From: Elusimicrobia bacterium UBA4817
GTDB taxonomy: Bacteria > Elusimicrobiota > UBA8919
Direction of reading: 5' to 3'
Length of the DNA stretch: 63,092 bases
Assembly: GCA_002402375.1 (NCBI GenBank)
Contig: DHFT01000047.1
Coordinates: 1 to 63,092 of the forward strand
Each line of letters begins with the position of its first letter. The stretch's first letter is position 1. Shown piece after piece: positions 40,537 to 51,099 of the stretch. A model generated the notes under the pieces. The model was not told the DNA's origin. It did not search any database and saw only the letters and a list, made by a program, of their open reading frames with translations. The translations under genes and the position numbers were made by a program.

Positions 40537-41838
40537 ATGGAAAGATTAGTCAGCGTTTTAGGAACGGTTGTGCTGGTCGGAATTGCCTGGCTTTTTTCAA
40601 TGAACAGGAAAAAAATCAACTGGAAGACGGTTGCCGTCGGCATTGCCTTACAGGTAATTCTCGCCCTGATAGTTCTGGTATCGCCTCCTGGCCGATGGTT
40701 TTTTTCTAAAATGAATGATGTTATCGTAAAAATGCTTTCATTCTCGGAAGACGGGGCGAGATTTTTATTCGGTAACCTTGTGTCAAATTATATTCCCGTC
40801 GGCGTTTTGGAAAACTATAATTTTGTTGCAACGATAAAAACAGTCGCCTACGGCGGCGCATTCTTTGCTTTTTCCGTTTTACCGACTATAATTTTCTTTT
40901 CATCATTGATGTCGGTTATGTATTATCTCGGAGTTATGCAGTTGATTGTTCTTGCTTTCGCAAAAGTTATGACGAAGTTTATGGGCGTGTCCGGCGCCGA
41001 ATCGCTTTCCTGTTCCGCAAACATTTTCGTCGGTCAAACGGAAGCGCCTCTTTTGGTAAGACCGTTTATTTCCGATATGACGAAGTCGGAACTTTTAGCG
41101 GTTATGACAGGCGGAATGGCAACTGTCGCCGGCGGAGTTATGGCTGCTTATGTCGGAATGCTGAAAGATTATTTTCCCAGCATAGCGGGTCATCTTTTAA
41201 CGGCATCGGTGATGTCCGCTCCCGCTGCACTGGTTATGGCGAAAATAATTTTACCGGAGACGGAGGAATCAAAAACGGCAGGCGTCGTAAAAATCCATTA
41301 TGAAAAAACGGATGCCAATATAATTGACGCTGCTGCAAACGGCGCCACAGTGGGACTTCAACTTGCTCTGAATGTCGCCGGCTGTCTTATTGCGTTTATG
41401 TCGCTTCTTGCGATGTTGAATTTTTTAATTGGATGGTCAGGCGGTTTATTCGGTGTTGCCGGTTTATCGCTTCAAAAAATATTCGGATTTATTTTTGCTC
41501 CGCTGGCGTGGATTATGGGTGTTCCTTGGAAGGACTGTTTTATTATCGGAAATCTGATGGGCGTTAAGACCGCTCTCAATGAATTTGTCGCATATTTTGA
41601 TTTTGCGGTATTCATCAAAGATAATCCGGGCGTGTTAGCGGAAAGGTCAATGATAATAGCGACATATGCCCTGTGCGGTTTCTCTAACTTTTTATCAATT
41701 GCAATCCAGATAGGCGGCATCGGTGGTATTGCTCCAAACAGAAGACACGATTTAGCAAAACTGGGTTTGTGGTCGGTTCTTGCAGGTTCGCTTGCCTGTT
41801 TTATGACGGCAACAATTGCAGGGATTTTGATAAAATAA
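40537..41838 (+). CDS. nupC: Concentrative nucleoside transporter (NupC/CNT family)
   Basis: 433 residues with about ten hydrophobic helices. CNT signatures: RFLFGN-like segment near residue 70, GVSGAESLSCSANIFVGQTE region with GQTEAPLLVRPF near residue 167, and NLMGVKTALNEFVAY near 336. Imports nucleosides with sodium or protons and so feeds the purine/pyrimidine breakdown genes on its left. ATG 40537 follows TGGAGGAAAA. Transcribed in the same direction as the catabolic block. Confidence 0.92.
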   Translation: MERLVSVLGTVVLVGIAWLFSMNRKKINWKTVAVGIALQVILALIVLVSPPGRWFFSKMNDVIVKMLSFSEDGARFLFGNLVSNYIPVGVLENYNFVATIKTVAYGGAFFAFSVLPTIIFFSSLMSVMYYLGVMQLIVLAFAKVMTKFMGVSGAESLSCSANIFVGQTEAPLLVRPFISDMTKSELLAVMTGGMATVAGGVMAAYVGMLKDYFPSIAGHLLTASVMSAPAALVMAKIILPETEESKTAGVVKIHYEKTDANIIDAAANGATVGLQLALNVAGCLIAFMSLLAMLNFLIGWSGGLFGVAGLSLQKIFGFIFAPLAWIMGVPWKDCFIIGNLMGVKTALNEFVAYFDFAVFIKDNPGVLAERSMIIATYALCGFSNFLSIAIQIGGIGGIAPNRRHDLAKLGLWSVLAGSLACFMTATIAGILIK

Positions 41839-41861
41839 GTTTTTGGAAACTATAGAATATT

Positions 41862-41922
41862 ACCACTGAAGCACTGAATTAAAGATTTTTTCTGTGTCTC
41901 CGCTTTTCCGTGTTTCAGTGGT
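41862..41922. repeat. Palindromic ACCACTGAA-type intergenic repeat, copy 3
   Basis: ACCACTGAAGCACTGAA against CCGTGTTTCAGTGGT around an AT-rich middle with TCTGTGTCTCCGC, resembling the other CCACAGAG palindromes in layout. Located between nupC and mgtE. Confidence 0.65.
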
Positions 41923-41945
41923 TATGAAGTTTTCTTGATAGAGAT

Positions 41946-43172
41946 ATGACAAATGATAAAAATGTAAATTTGAAAAATTTATCGGTTCAGGAAAAGCGCG
42001 ATTTTTTGCGTTCCGCGGATAGTTCGCAAATCAAAAAGATATTCAGAAAAGTTTCGCCGTCGGAGATTGCGGAAATAATAGGCGGTTTGCCTTCCGACGA
42101 ACTGGTTGACATTCTTGAAGTTTTTCCGAAATCGCAACAGACCGAAATTCTTGAAAACATAGACACGGAAAAAGCCAGAAAGGTCTCGCAACTTCTTCTT
42201 TACGGCAAGGACACTGCCGGCGGAATGATGGCGGTTGAGTTTTCGGCATTCAATCAAAATGTTACGATTGAGGTTGTCATAGACAAAATCAGAAAGGACT
42301 CGCCGGATACAAACCGCGCATTTTACATTTATGTAGTGGATGACATGAATCGTTTATTAGGAGTTATTTCGCTCCGGGATTTAATAACAAAACCGCCTCA
42401 GACCGTTATCAGAAATATTTTGAAAAAATCGGTTGTTTCCGTCCCTCATATATTGGACCGGGAAGCGACGGCAAATTTTTTTCAGAAATATAATTTTCTT
42501 GCTATACCTGTTGTAGATGAAAAAAATTGTATTCTGGGCATTATAACCGCCGACGATGTTTCAAGAGCCGTGAGACAAGAGGCGACGGAAGATTTGATTA
42601 GAATTACCGGTATTTCTTCCGACGACCTTTCAATTGATGCACCGTTAACTCTGTCGCTCAAAAAGCGTTTGCCTTGGCTTGTATTCAATATGTTTTTAGA
42701 TGTAATCGCCGTAAGTGTCGTGGCAATTTATCAGGGAACAATTCAAGCGGTTGTTGCGATTGCTGTCTTGATGCCTGTTATTTCCGATATGAGCGGCAAC
42801 ACCGGTTTTCAGGGGCTAACGCTTATTGTCCGCGGTTTTGCATTAGGCAAAATTTCAACGAAAGATTTCTGGAAGATTTTCAGAAGGCAATCTATTCTCG
42901 GACTTATCACCGGAATCGTTTTAGGGCTTGAGGTTGCCCTATTGGCATATCTGTGGAAATGGAATCCGTATTTCGGGCTTGTCGCCGGTGCTGCGATGTT
43001 TTGCAGCATTTACATAGCGGGTTTCGTCGGAATAATGATTCCTTTATTTCTGAAATTTATAAAAGTTGACCCTGCCGTCGCAACAGGTCCCGTATTAACT
43101 ACGATTACCGACTTAACAGGGTTTTTCATTACATTATCGCTCGCCACAAAAGCAATTGATTTGATAAAGTAA
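41946..43172 (+). CDS. mgtE: Magnesium transporter MgtE
   Basis: 408 residues: N-terminal superhelical domain (SPSEIAEIIGGLPSDELVDI), two CBS domains from ~130 to 230 (LLGVISLRDLI, ILGIITADDV), then the five-helix pore domain with MPVISDMSGNTGFQ near residue 277 and DPAVATGPVLTTITDLTGF near 375, both near the family consensus. Admits Mg2+ under control of cytoplasmic Mg2+. It is slightly shorter than typical MgtE at the N terminus (~450). The antiporter gene follows after 18 nt. Confidence 0.92.
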   Translation: MTNDKNVNLKNLSVQEKRDFLRSADSSQIKKIFRKVSPSEIAEIIGGLPSDELVDILEVFPKSQQTEILENIDTEKARKVSQLLLYGKDTAGGMMAVEFSAFNQNVTIEVVIDKIRKDSPDTNRAFYIYVVDDMNRLLGVISLRDLITKPPQTVIRNILKKSVVSVPHILDREATANFFQKYNFLAIPVVDEKNCILGIITADDVSRAVRQEATEDLIRITGISSDDLSIDAPLTLSLKKRLPWLVFNMFLDVIAVSVVAIYQGTIQAVVAIAVLMPVISDMSGNTGFQGLTLIVRGFALGKISTKDFWKIFRRQSILGLITGIVLGLEVALLAYLWKWNPYFGLVAGAAMFCSIYIAGFVGIMIPLFLKFIKVDPAVATGPVLTTITDLTGFFITLSLATKAIDLIK

Positions 43173-43190
43173 GATTGGAGGCAAAAGTTT

Positions 43191-44414
43191 ATGGGTATTA
43201 TTTTCACGTTTTTTATTATCGGGCTTATAATATTTATAGGATTTCTCGGCGGTCTGGTTTTCGAGAAAACAAAAATCTCGGAAATCCTGGTGCTTATTTT
43301 CATAGGAATTATTTTAGGACCGGTGTTAAAATTGCTTTCTCCGGAAAAATTGTCGCAGTTTACGGAAATTTTCGGCGCACTTGCGCTTATGGTCATTCTT
43401 TTTGAAGGCGGTATGGAGTTGGATTTAGAAAAGGTTTTTAAGACATTCTCTTTCGCCGCCCTGCTTGTTTCAATTACATTTATCGGGACAACAGTTGCTA
43501 TTGCCCTTTTCACGCATCTTTTCTGGGGCTATCCTTTTTTAGAAGCATTTATGCTCGGCGCGGTCTTAGGATGTACCAGCGGCGCTATAGTTATTCCGCT
43601 TGTATCAAAAATGAATATTTCTCAGGAAACGAAAACAATATTATCATTAGAATCGGTTTTAAGCGATGTTTTGGCAATCGTAATAATGATTTCACTTATG
43701 AAATTAGCGTCTGCTAAAGAACCGAATATGTTTTTAGGTTTTAAGGATCTGGCGAGCGCATTTTCTGTTGCAGCAGTCATAGGAATTCTGACGGGTTTTT
43801 TGTGGCTTAAAATCTTAAAAACTGTTAAAGATAAACCGTTTTCCTATATGATTACTATTGCCGCTGTTTTATGCGTCTATGCGATTACCGAATTTTTAGG
43901 CGGTAACGGTCCCGTTTCATCTCTTGTTTTCGGTCTTGTGCTGGGTAATGAGGAAAAAATAGCCCCGTTTTTCAAGATTAAAAAAAGTGAGCTTTTAGGT
44001 GAAAAGATTAAGTGGTTTCATTCGGAGTTCGCGTTTTTTATCAGGACATTCTTCTTCGTCTATATCGGAATGATATTTTCTTTGAAAGATTTGAGTTCGG
44101 ATTTTTTTGTAGGCATTGCTGCGATAATTCTTTTAATTTTTCTTGTAAGATATATATCCACATACTTTATGGTATCCGTCTATAAAGAAAAAAAAGAAGA
44201 AAGGTATATTATCGGAACTATGGCGCCGCGAGGACTTGCTTCCGCCGTTCTTGCCACAGTACCTATTGCCTCCGGTTTTGCTTTGGCGGGAAGGTTTATT
44301 GAATATACATCAATGGTTATTATAGCAACTAACATTATAGTTACCGTCGGTGTCTTTGTAATTGAAAGACGGACGTATGATAAAAGAAAAGGTAGGGAGG
44401 TTAAAAATGATTAA
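43191..44414 (+). CDS. Monovalent cation:proton antiporter (CPA1/KefB-like)
   Basis: 407 residues, about eleven hydrophobic helices. FEGGMELDLEKVFKTF near residue 65, SLESVLSDVLAIV near 150 and PRGLASAVLATVPI near 345 fit the Na+/H+ exchanger fold; the SD pair in LESVLSDV occupies the ion-binding position. No cytoplasmic RCK domain. It lies in an ion and osmotic stress block with MgtE and MscS and overlaps mscS by 8 nt. ATG 43191 follows GGAGGCAAAAG. Confidence 0.87.
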   Translation: MGIIFTFFIIGLIIFIGFLGGLVFEKTKISEILVLIFIGIILGPVLKLLSPEKLSQFTEIFGALALMVILFEGGMELDLEKVFKTFSFAALLVSITFIGTTVAIALFTHLFWGYPFLEAFMLGAVLGCTSGAIVIPLVSKMNISQETKTILSLESVLSDVLAIVIMISLMKLASAKEPNMFLGFKDLASAFSVAAVIGILTGFLWLKILKTVKDKPFSYMITIAAVLCVYAITEFLGGNGPVSSLVFGLVLGNEEKIAPFFKIKKSELLGEKIKWFHSEFAFFIRTFFFVYIGMIFSLKDLSSDFFVGIAAIILLIFLVRYISTYFMVSVYKEKKEERYIIGTMAPRGLASAVLATVPIASGFALAGRFIEYTSMVIIATNIIVTVGVFVIERRTYDKRKGREVKND

Positions 44415-45477
44415 TGAAACATTTCAGTCGATACTGAAACAACAGTATTTCGGCAACACCGTTCAGAATTATGGCGTGGCAGTGATTGTATTTACAGGGA
44501 TAATAGTCGTTTTATATTTTTTCAGAGCGGTTATTATCGCCCGGCTCAGAGCACTGGCGAAAAAAACGGTAAGCGATTTTGACGATTTTCTTGTCGGTCT
44601 TGTTGAACAAATTGGTCCCTCAGTTTACCTTTTTATTTCTTTTTATATCGCTACGAGAGCGCTTTCCTTAAATAAGGCGGTTGATAAAGTTATCACATTC
44701 GCTTTTGTGCTTGCGATTACCGTCAAAGTAATTAAACTGCTTCAGTCGTGTATCGGATACGGCGTTGAAAAAATTTACATTAAGAATGAAGATAAAGACC
44801 CGTCAAGTATTGAAGCGGTGAAAAATATCACCAAGATATTGAACGGTGTTCTTTGGGCGGGCGGCGTTGTGTTTATTTTAGACAACCTCGGCGTTAATAT
44901 ATCGGCGGTGGTTGCAGGACTCGGAATCGGCGGAGTCGCTATCGCACTTGCGGCGCAGGCGGTTTTGGGCGACCTTTTCAGTTCTTTCGCTATTTTTATG
45001 GACAAACCGTTTAAGGTGGGCGATTTCATTATTGTCGGAGATCTTCTCGGAACCGTTGAACAGATAGGAATTAAAACAACCCGCATCAGAAGTTTGCACG
45101 GCGAACAACTTATTTTTTCCAATTCCGATTTAACAAACAGCCGGATCAGAAATTATAAAAGGATGGAAACAAGACGGGTCGCTTTCAAGATAGGTGTAAC
45201 CTACCAGACCACACTTGAACAGTTAAAAAAGATTCCGCCGCTCGTCACAGAGATAATAAAAAAAGTTGATAAGGCGAAATTAGACAGGGTTCATTTTTTC
45301 AGTTACGGCGATTTCAGTTTGGTTTTTGAGATTGTATATTATGTGCTTGGCAGCGATTACAATCTGTATATGGATGTCCAGCAGCAGATAAATTTTGAGT
45401 TAAAAGAAAAGTTTGAAAAAGAAAAAATAGAATTCGCATATCCCACACAGACGCTGTTTGTAACAAAAGAAAAGTAA
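44407..45477 (+). CDS. mscS: Small-conductance mechanosensitive channel, MscS family
   Basis: 356 residues from ATG 44407 (behind AGGGAGG); an in-frame upstream ATG lies in the antiporter gene. Four N-terminal hydrophobic helices, the pore helix VVAGLGIGGVAIALAAQAV near residue 176, then FSSFAIFMDKPFKVGDFI, the standard beta domain, and a C-terminal alpha/beta domain. Releases solutes on hypo-osmotic shock. Overlaps the antiporter by 8 nt. Confidence 0.92.
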   Translation: MINETFQSILKQQYFGNTVQNYGVAVIVFTGIIVVLYFFRAVIIARLRALAKKTVSDFDDFLVGLVEQIGPSVYLFISFYIATRALSLNKAVDKVITFAFVLAITVKVIKLLQSCIGYGVEKIYIKNEDKDPSSIEAVKNITKILNGVLWAGGVVFILDNLGVNISAVVAGLGIGGVAIALAAQAVLGDLFSSFAIFMDKPFKVGDFIIVGDLLGTVEQIGIKTTRIRSLHGEQLIFSNSDLTNSRIRNYKRMETRRVAFKIGVTYQTTLEQLKKIPPLVTEIIKKVDKAKLDRVHFFSYGDFSLVFEIVYYVLGSDYNLYMDVQQQINFELKEKFEKEKIEFAYPTQTLFVTKEK

Positions 45478-45495
45478 AAGGAAAGAATTTTGACG

Positions 45496-48400
45496 ATGTT
45501 TAAGAAAAAAAACTATTTTGTGAACGAGCCACAGTGGTATAAAGACGCCGTGATTTACGAACTGAATATAAAAGCGTTTTGCGATAGTAATGCGGACGGT
45601 ATAGGCGATTTTAAGGGGCTCGTTAAAAAACTTGATTACCTGGATGACCTCGGAGTAACCGCCATCTGGCTTCTTCCTTTTTACCCGTCACCGTTAAGAG
45701 ACGATGGTTACGACATATCCGATTATTATAACATACATCCCAATTACGGCACCATAAAAGATTTTAAAGAATTTTTGAATGCGGCGCATAAAAGAGGCAT
45801 AAGGGTTATTACCGAACTTGTTCTGAATCATACATCCGACCAGCATGAATGGTTTAAAAAAGCGCGGACATCAAAGCCGGGTTCTCCGTTGCGAAATTTT
45901 TATGTCTGGAGCGATACCTCCGAAAAATATAAGGATGCGCGGATAATTTTCAAGGATTTTGAGACCTCCAACTGGGCATGGGACCCTGTTGCAAAAGCAT
46001 ATTACTGGCACCGTTTTTATTCGCATCAGCCGGATTTGAATTACGAAAATCCGCAGGTCCAGAAAGCGATGTTAAAAGTTATAAATTACTGGTTTGATAT
46101 GGGTGTGGACGGAATGCGTCTGGATGCGGTTCCTTATCTTTTTGAAAGAGAAGGAACCAATTGCGAGAACCTGCCTGAGACATATCAGTTTCTGAAAAAA
46201 TTGAGACAGCACATTGACGGCAAATATAAGGACAAAATGCTTCTTGCCGAGGCGAACCAGTGGCCCGAAGACGCTGCCGCCTATTTCGGAAACGGCGACG
46301 TCTGTCAGATGGCTTTTCATTTTCCTTTGATGCCGAGAATGTTTATGTCCATCTGGTTGGAGGACAGATTTCCCATAATTGATATTTTTGAACAAACGCC
46401 GAAAATTCCCGAAAATTGCCAGTGGGCGCTTTTTTTAAGGAATCACGACGAACTGACCCTTGAGATGGTTACCGACGAGGAACGGGACTATATGTACAGG
46501 GTTTATGCAAAGGATTCCTCAGCAAGAATAAATCTCGGTATCCGTCGCCGCCTTGCGCCTCTTCTGTCCAATCACAGAAGAAAAATAGAGTTGATGAATT
46601 TTTTGCTTTTTTCACTGCCCGGCACTCCGGTTATTTATTACGGAGACGAAATCGGTATGGGCGACAATTATTATCTCGGCGACAGAAACGGCGTCAGGAC
46701 GCCTATGCAGTGGAACTCCGACAGAAACGCGGGATTTTCCATGGCAAACCCGCAAAAACTTTACCTTCCGATTATAATAGATCCCGAGTATCATTACGAG
46801 TCGGTGAATGTTGAAAACAGCGAACGAAATCAATCGTCGTTTCTATGGTGGATGAAAAGAATTGTCTCAATGCGCCGGCGATTCAAACCGTTCGGCCGCG
46901 GCGACATAGAGTTTCTGCCTTCCGACAATCCGAAAGTTCTTGCCTTTATCAGAAAATATCAGGATGAAAGCATGCTCGTAGTAATTAACCTGTCCAGATT
47001 TTCGCAGGCGGTTGAGCTTGACCTTTCAAAGTTTGCCGGCTATTTCCCTCAGGAGGTATTCAGCAGAAACAGATTTCCTTTGATAAAAGATACGCCTTAT
47101 ATTTTTACTCTCGGATTTTACGATTATTTTTGGTTTGTGCTCAGACAAAAAGAAGATATTGCCAAAATTACGGAAGAAACAATGGCGGAGTTAACCGTTG
47201 ACGGCAAATTGGAGAATGTATTGCAGGGAAAGTCGCAGGAAAATTTGGAACATAGTGTGCTTCCTTTATATTTGGAAAACCGCAGATGGTTCAGGTCAAA
47301 GGCGAGAAAAATTCAGTCGGTAAAAATTATTGAAAAAATAAGTATAGGAAGAAATTCTTCGGCTGCACATCTGCTTTTTTTGGAAGTTTTATATGTAGAG
47401 GGACTATCGGAGACATATCTGCTTCCGGTATGCTTCGCATCAAAAAATGAATCGGAAAAAATTATAAAAGAAAATCCATCTTCGGTTATATCAAAGTTAA
47501 AATGTGAAAATGTGGACGGAATTATATACGAAGGTACTTTTAACGAAGATTTCCGTAAAAATATTCTTTTAATGTTCGCAAAAAAAGGCAGTATTGACGG
47601 ATTGCACGGAAAATTGATAGCGTATCCGGGAAAGTTTCTGAAAACATTTTTTCAGCCGGGCAAATCACTCCCGCTTGAAAAATCACAGGTTTTAAAAGCG
47701 GAGCAGAGCAATACCTCCTTTTTATATGAGGATAAACTGTTTTTCAAACTTTTCAGAAAACTTGAAGAAGGGCTCAATCCCGAACTTGAAATCGGAAGGT
47801 TTCTTACCGAAAAAACGCAATTCAGAAACACGCCTTTATTCGCCGGCGCAATTGAGTATGTAAGGCCCGGCTTAAAGCCGTTCGTTATAGGAATGCTTCA
47901 GAGTTCCGTCGTAAATCAGGGAGACGCATGGAAATATTCGTTGGATTCTCTGGGAAGGTACTACGAGAAAGTCCTTGCAAGAAAAACAGAAATACAAAAA
48001 ATCCCGCCGTCGCCCGGTTTTATTTTAGAGGCGGCTTATATTGAAATTCCTCCGTTGGTTAACGAACTGGTCGGCGCAGATTATTTTGAGATGGTGCGGC
48101 TTTTGGGAAAAAGAACGGCTGAACTTCATAGAGCGCTGAATTGCGAAACGCAGGATTCATATTTTACCGCAGAGCCGTTTTCCGCACTTGAGCAGCGTTC
48201 AATTTATCAGTCAATGCAGGGACTCACAAAAAAGGTTTTTGAGTCATTGCGGAAAAATCAGAAAAATCTGCCGGAGAGCGTCAGAGCGGAAGCGTCCGAA
48301 CTATTAAGTTCCGAAAAAGAAATAATCGGTAAATTCAAAACGCTCCTCAATAAAAAAATATCGGCGGTAAAGATAAGAATACACGGCGACTACCATCTCG

Positions 48401-48819
48401 GTCAGGTTCTTTTTGCCGGGAATGATTTTGTTATCATTGATTTTGAAGGCGAGCCGATGAGGTCGTTAAGCGAAAGACGACTTAAACGCTCGCCGTTAAG
48501 GGATGTTGCGGGAATGCTCCGCTCCTTTCATTATGCGGCATATACCGCATTAAATAAAAACACTACCGTTAAAACGGAAAATATTTCCGAATTGGAACAG
48601 TGGGCCGTTTTGTGGTATAATTATGTCGCGGGCGCATTTCTGAAAGCGTATCTTGACACGGTAAAGGATATGCCGTTTGTTCCGCAGAATAAGGAAGAAC
48701 TTAAAATTATGCTTAATGCGTTTATTCTTGAAAAAGCCGTCTACGAACTGGGATATGAAATTAACAATCGTCCGGAATGGCTCACAATCCCCATAAAAGG
48801 CATAAAGAGTTTACTCTGA
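45496..48819 (+). CDS. Trehalose synthase-maltokinase fusion (TreS-Mak)
   Basis: 1107 residues. N-terminal GH13 domain (to ~550): nucleophile D210 in MRLDAVPYL, acid/base E252 in LAEANQWPE, D318 in RNHDELT, interconverting trehalose and maltose. C-terminal maltokinase domain from ~620: HGDYHLGQ near residue 963 (catalytic Asp 965) and IIDFEGEP near 981, forming maltose-1-phosphate for GlgE-type alpha-glucan synthesis. Start ATG 45496 is preferred over TTG 45490. It follows MscS by 18 nt, which fits an osmolyte role. No glgE is in the window. Confidence 0.93.
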   Translation: MFKKKNYFVNEPQWYKDAVIYELNIKAFCDSNADGIGDFKGLVKKLDYLDDLGVTAIWLLPFYPSPLRDDGYDISDYYNIHPNYGTIKDFKEFLNAAHKRGIRVITELVLNHTSDQHEWFKKARTSKPGSPLRNFYVWSDTSEKYKDARIIFKDFETSNWAWDPVAKAYYWHRFYSHQPDLNYENPQVQKAMLKVINYWFDMGVDGMRLDAVPYLFEREGTNCENLPETYQFLKKLRQHIDGKYKDKMLLAEANQWPEDAAAYFGNGDVCQMAFHFPLMPRMFMSIWLEDRFPIIDIFEQTPKIPENCQWALFLRNHDELTLEMVTDEERDYMYRVYAKDSSARINLGIRRRLAPLLSNHRRKIELMNFLLFSLPGTPVIYYGDEIGMGDNYYLGDRNGVRTPMQWNSDRNAGFSMANPQKLYLPIIIDPEYHYESVNVENSERNQSSFLWWMKRIVSMRRRFKPFGRGDIEFLPSDNPKVLAFIRKYQDESMLVVINLSRFSQAVELDLSKFAGYFPQEVFSRNRFPLIKDTPYIFTLGFYDYFWFVLRQKEDIAKITEETMAELTVDGKLENVLQGKSQENLEHSVLPLYLENRRWFRSKARKIQSVKIIEKISIGRNSSAAHLLFLEVLYVEGLSETYLLPVCFASKNESEKIIKENPSSVISKLKCENVDGIIYEGTFNEDFRKNILLMFAKKGSIDGLHGKLIAYPGKFLKTFFQPGKSLPLEKSQVLKAEQSNTSFLYEDKLFFKLFRKLEEGLNPELEIGRFLTEKTQFRNTPLFAGAIEYVRPGLKPFVIGMLQSSVVNQGDAWKYSLDSLGRYYEKVLARKTEIQKIPPSPGFILEAAYIEIPPLVNELVGADYFEMVRLLGKRTAELHRALNCETQDSYFTAEPFSALEQRSIYQSMQGLTKKVFESLRKNQKNLPESVRAEASELLSSEKEIIGKFKTLLNKKISAVKIRIHGDYHLGQVLFAGNDFVIIDFEGEPMRSLSERRLKRSPLRDVAGMLRSFHYAAYTALNKNTTVKTENISELEQWAVLWYNYVAGAFLKAYLDTVKDMPFVPQNKEELKIMLNAFILEKAVYELGYEINNRPEWLTIPIKGIKSLL

Positions 48820-48856
48820 CAAATGACGACCTTCCGCAAAATTTCAATATTAAAAG

Positions 48857-48885
48857 TTGACAATTTCCCCATAATTTAATAAAAT
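48857..48885 (+). promoter_or_regulatory. Promoter of the acs operon
   Basis: TTGACA (48857-48862), 17-bp spacer, TAAAAT (48880-48885), with an AGGAGG ribosome site at 48904-48909 before ATG 48919. The transcript leader would be short (~28 nt). Confidence 0.7.
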
Positions 48886-48918
48886 TAAAAAGTTGGCTGA
48901 AATAGGAGGATAGATAAA

Positions 48919-51096
48919 ATGTCCGAATTGGTGGTAAATCTGGCTAAATCCGGTGCGAAGAAGATTTTTGATGAAACTAAAACTGCGGTAGAAAATTTTA
49001 TTAAACAAAAAGGGGCTTCTTCAAAAATAGAATTTCCGGCGACGGCTTTTTATCTTCCGATTATTTACGGTCTACTCGGTTATGAGGTGAAAACTGCCGG
49101 TGATTTATTATTGCCGATAGAAAAAGCAAAAAAACTTCTTGAAAATGAGAACGCCGGCGGATTGTGGCTTCCGCAATTAGACGGCGCACTTAATGCCGGA
49201 ATATCCACTTTGATTTGCGAAGAAATTTTAGCGGCTATCGGATATTCCGAAGGCACCGAACCGGAGAAAGGTTATAACGGATTTATACCGGACAATGTTT
49301 TAAGATCACTCGGCGTTCAATTAGTTGACGGCCGTATTTCCGGAATTGCTGCGGTTATCGGTGCCTCGCCGGACGATAAAACTACCGCCGGTTTGATAAG
49401 CGAACTGCAATCAAAAAATCTGGTAATTTTGTCCAGCGGTTCCACGAACGGACAAAATATCAAGACGCAGTTGGAAAGAGAAAACGCGGAGATAGGGCTT
49501 CAAACCTACATAGTTCCGCTCGGTACGAAAACGGGTTCGGTAATTTACGCTTTGAATTTTGCCATGAGAGCGGCTTTAACATTCGGCGGCAAAAAGAAAG
49601 GCGAATGGCAGGAAATTCTTGATTATTTAAGAAAAAGGGTTCCCGCTTTTGCACTTGTGCTCGGTGCTCCGGACGACAAAACCGTAGCACTTGGAGCCGG
49701 TGCTATTGCATTCGGAATTCCGGTTATTGCCGATACGGACGTTCCGGAAATAGGGAAAACGGATGTGACCGTCTACGAAGCGCTCGTCAAAGAAACGGAT
49801 TATAAAAAAATCGTTCCGAAGTGTCTGGAAACCCGCGGGATAAAAGTAAAAATTTTGAACATACCGGTTCCCGTAGCATATTCGGCGGCATTTGAAGGGG
49901 AAAGAGTCCGTCGCCAGCAGACATATCTGGAGTTAGGCGGCCGTGCTTCAACTGCATTTGAATATGTTACTCTCGGGGATATAGAGGAAATTATTGACGG
50001 TAAAATAGAAGTAATAGGTCCGGAGATTGACGATATAAAAGAAGGCGGTTCTCTGCCGCTCGCCATTTTTATAGAAGTCGCGGGAAGAAAAATGCAAAAA
50101 GAGTTTGAGTCAATTGTTGAAAGGCAGATTCACACATTTTTGAATGAAGCGCAGGGAGTGATGCATACGGGTCAGCGCGACCTTATGTGGCTGCGTATTT
50201 CCAAAGACGCCAAATCAAAAGGATTCAAGTTAAAACATCTCGGTACGATTGTACATGCCAGAATTCACGAAGTATTCGGAACGATTGTTGATAAAGTTCA
50301 GGTGAAAATTTACACGAATGAAGAGGACGTAAAAAGATTACTCCCGGCTGCACGTGCATCGTATAAGTCGCGTGATGACAGAATGGGAGAAATGACGGAC
50401 GAGTCGGTGGATACTTTTTATTCCTGTCTTCTGTGCCAATCTTTTGCACCGAATCATGTTTGTATCGTGAAGCCGGAACGTCCCGGGCTTTGCGGCGGTT
50501 ATAACTGGCTTGATTGTAAAACATCTTTTGAGGTCAATCCGACGGGTCCCAACCAGCCGGTAAAAAAAGGGAAAGTTTTGGATGAAAAATACGGCGAATG
50601 GGAGAGTGTTAACGAGTTCGTAAAGGAAAAATCTCATAGTACGATTGAAAGATTTCATGGTTATTCAATAATGACTTTCCCGGAAACAAGTTGCGGCTGT
50701 TTTGAATGCATAGGCGCTATCGTTCCTGAAGCGAGCGGGTTTATGGTTGTTAACCGTGAATATATGGGGATGACTCCTCTCGGGATGACCTTTTCCACTC
50801 TTGCAGGTTCCGTCGGCGGCGGCGTTCAGACGCCGGGTTTTATGGGATTTGGTCGTCTTTATATTACCTCTAAAAAATTTATTAAAGCGGACGGCGGTCT
50901 GAAAAGAATTGTATGGATGCCCAAAGAACTTAAAGAGGCGCTTGCCGATAAAATTAAAGTTCGCGCTGCAGAAGAAGGAGTTCCTGATTTATTTGACAAA
51001 ATTGCCGACGAGACAATTGCATCCGACACTGAAAAACTTTTGGAATTTTTGCAGAAAGTGAACCATCCGGTACTCACAATGGACCCGCTGATGTAA
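48919..51096 (+). CDS. acsB: Acetyl-CoA synthase (CODH/ACS subunit), A-cluster protein
   Basis: 725 residues. A-cluster ligands are C503, C506, C515, C525 and the CGC pair C592/C594, each exactly three residues below Moorella thermoacetica C506, C509, C518, C528, C595 and C597, so the Ni-Ni-[4Fe-4S] site should be intact. It joins a methyl group from the corrinoid protein with CO and CoA to make acetyl-CoA. First gene of the acs operon, with its own consensus promoter. The CO dehydrogenase (acsA) and methyltransferase (acsE) genes are not in the window, so they lie elsewhere or are absent. Confidence 0.97.
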   Translation: MSELVVNLAKSGAKKIFDETKTAVENFIKQKGASSKIEFPATAFYLPIIYGLLGYEVKTAGDLLLPIEKAKKLLENENAGGLWLPQLDGALNAGISTLICEEILAAIGYSEGTEPEKGYNGFIPDNVLRSLGVQLVDGRISGIAAVIGASPDDKTTAGLISELQSKNLVILSSGSTNGQNIKTQLERENAEIGLQTYIVPLGTKTGSVIYALNFAMRAALTFGGKKKGEWQEILDYLRKRVPAFALVLGAPDDKTVALGAGAIAFGIPVIADTDVPEIGKTDVTVYEALVKETDYKKIVPKCLETRGIKVKILNIPVPVAYSAAFEGERVRRQQTYLELGGRASTAFEYVTLGDIEEIIDGKIEVIGPEIDDIKEGGSLPLAIFIEVAGRKMQKEFESIVERQIHTFLNEAQGVMHTGQRDLMWLRISKDAKSKGFKLKHLGTIVHARIHEVFGTIVDKVQVKIYTNEEDVKRLLPAARASYKSRDDRMGEMTDESVDTFYSCLLCQSFAPNHVCIVKPERPGLCGGYNWLDCKTSFEVNPTGPNQPVKKGKVLDEKYGEWESVNEFVKEKSHSTIERFHGYSIMTFPETSCGCFECIGAIVPEASGFMVVNREYMGMTPLGMTFSTLAGSVGGGVQTPGFMGFGRLYITSKKFIKADGGLKRIVWMPKELKEALADKIKVRAAEEGVPDLFDKIADETIASDTEKLLEFLQKVNHPVLTMDPLM

Positions 51097-51099
51097 TCT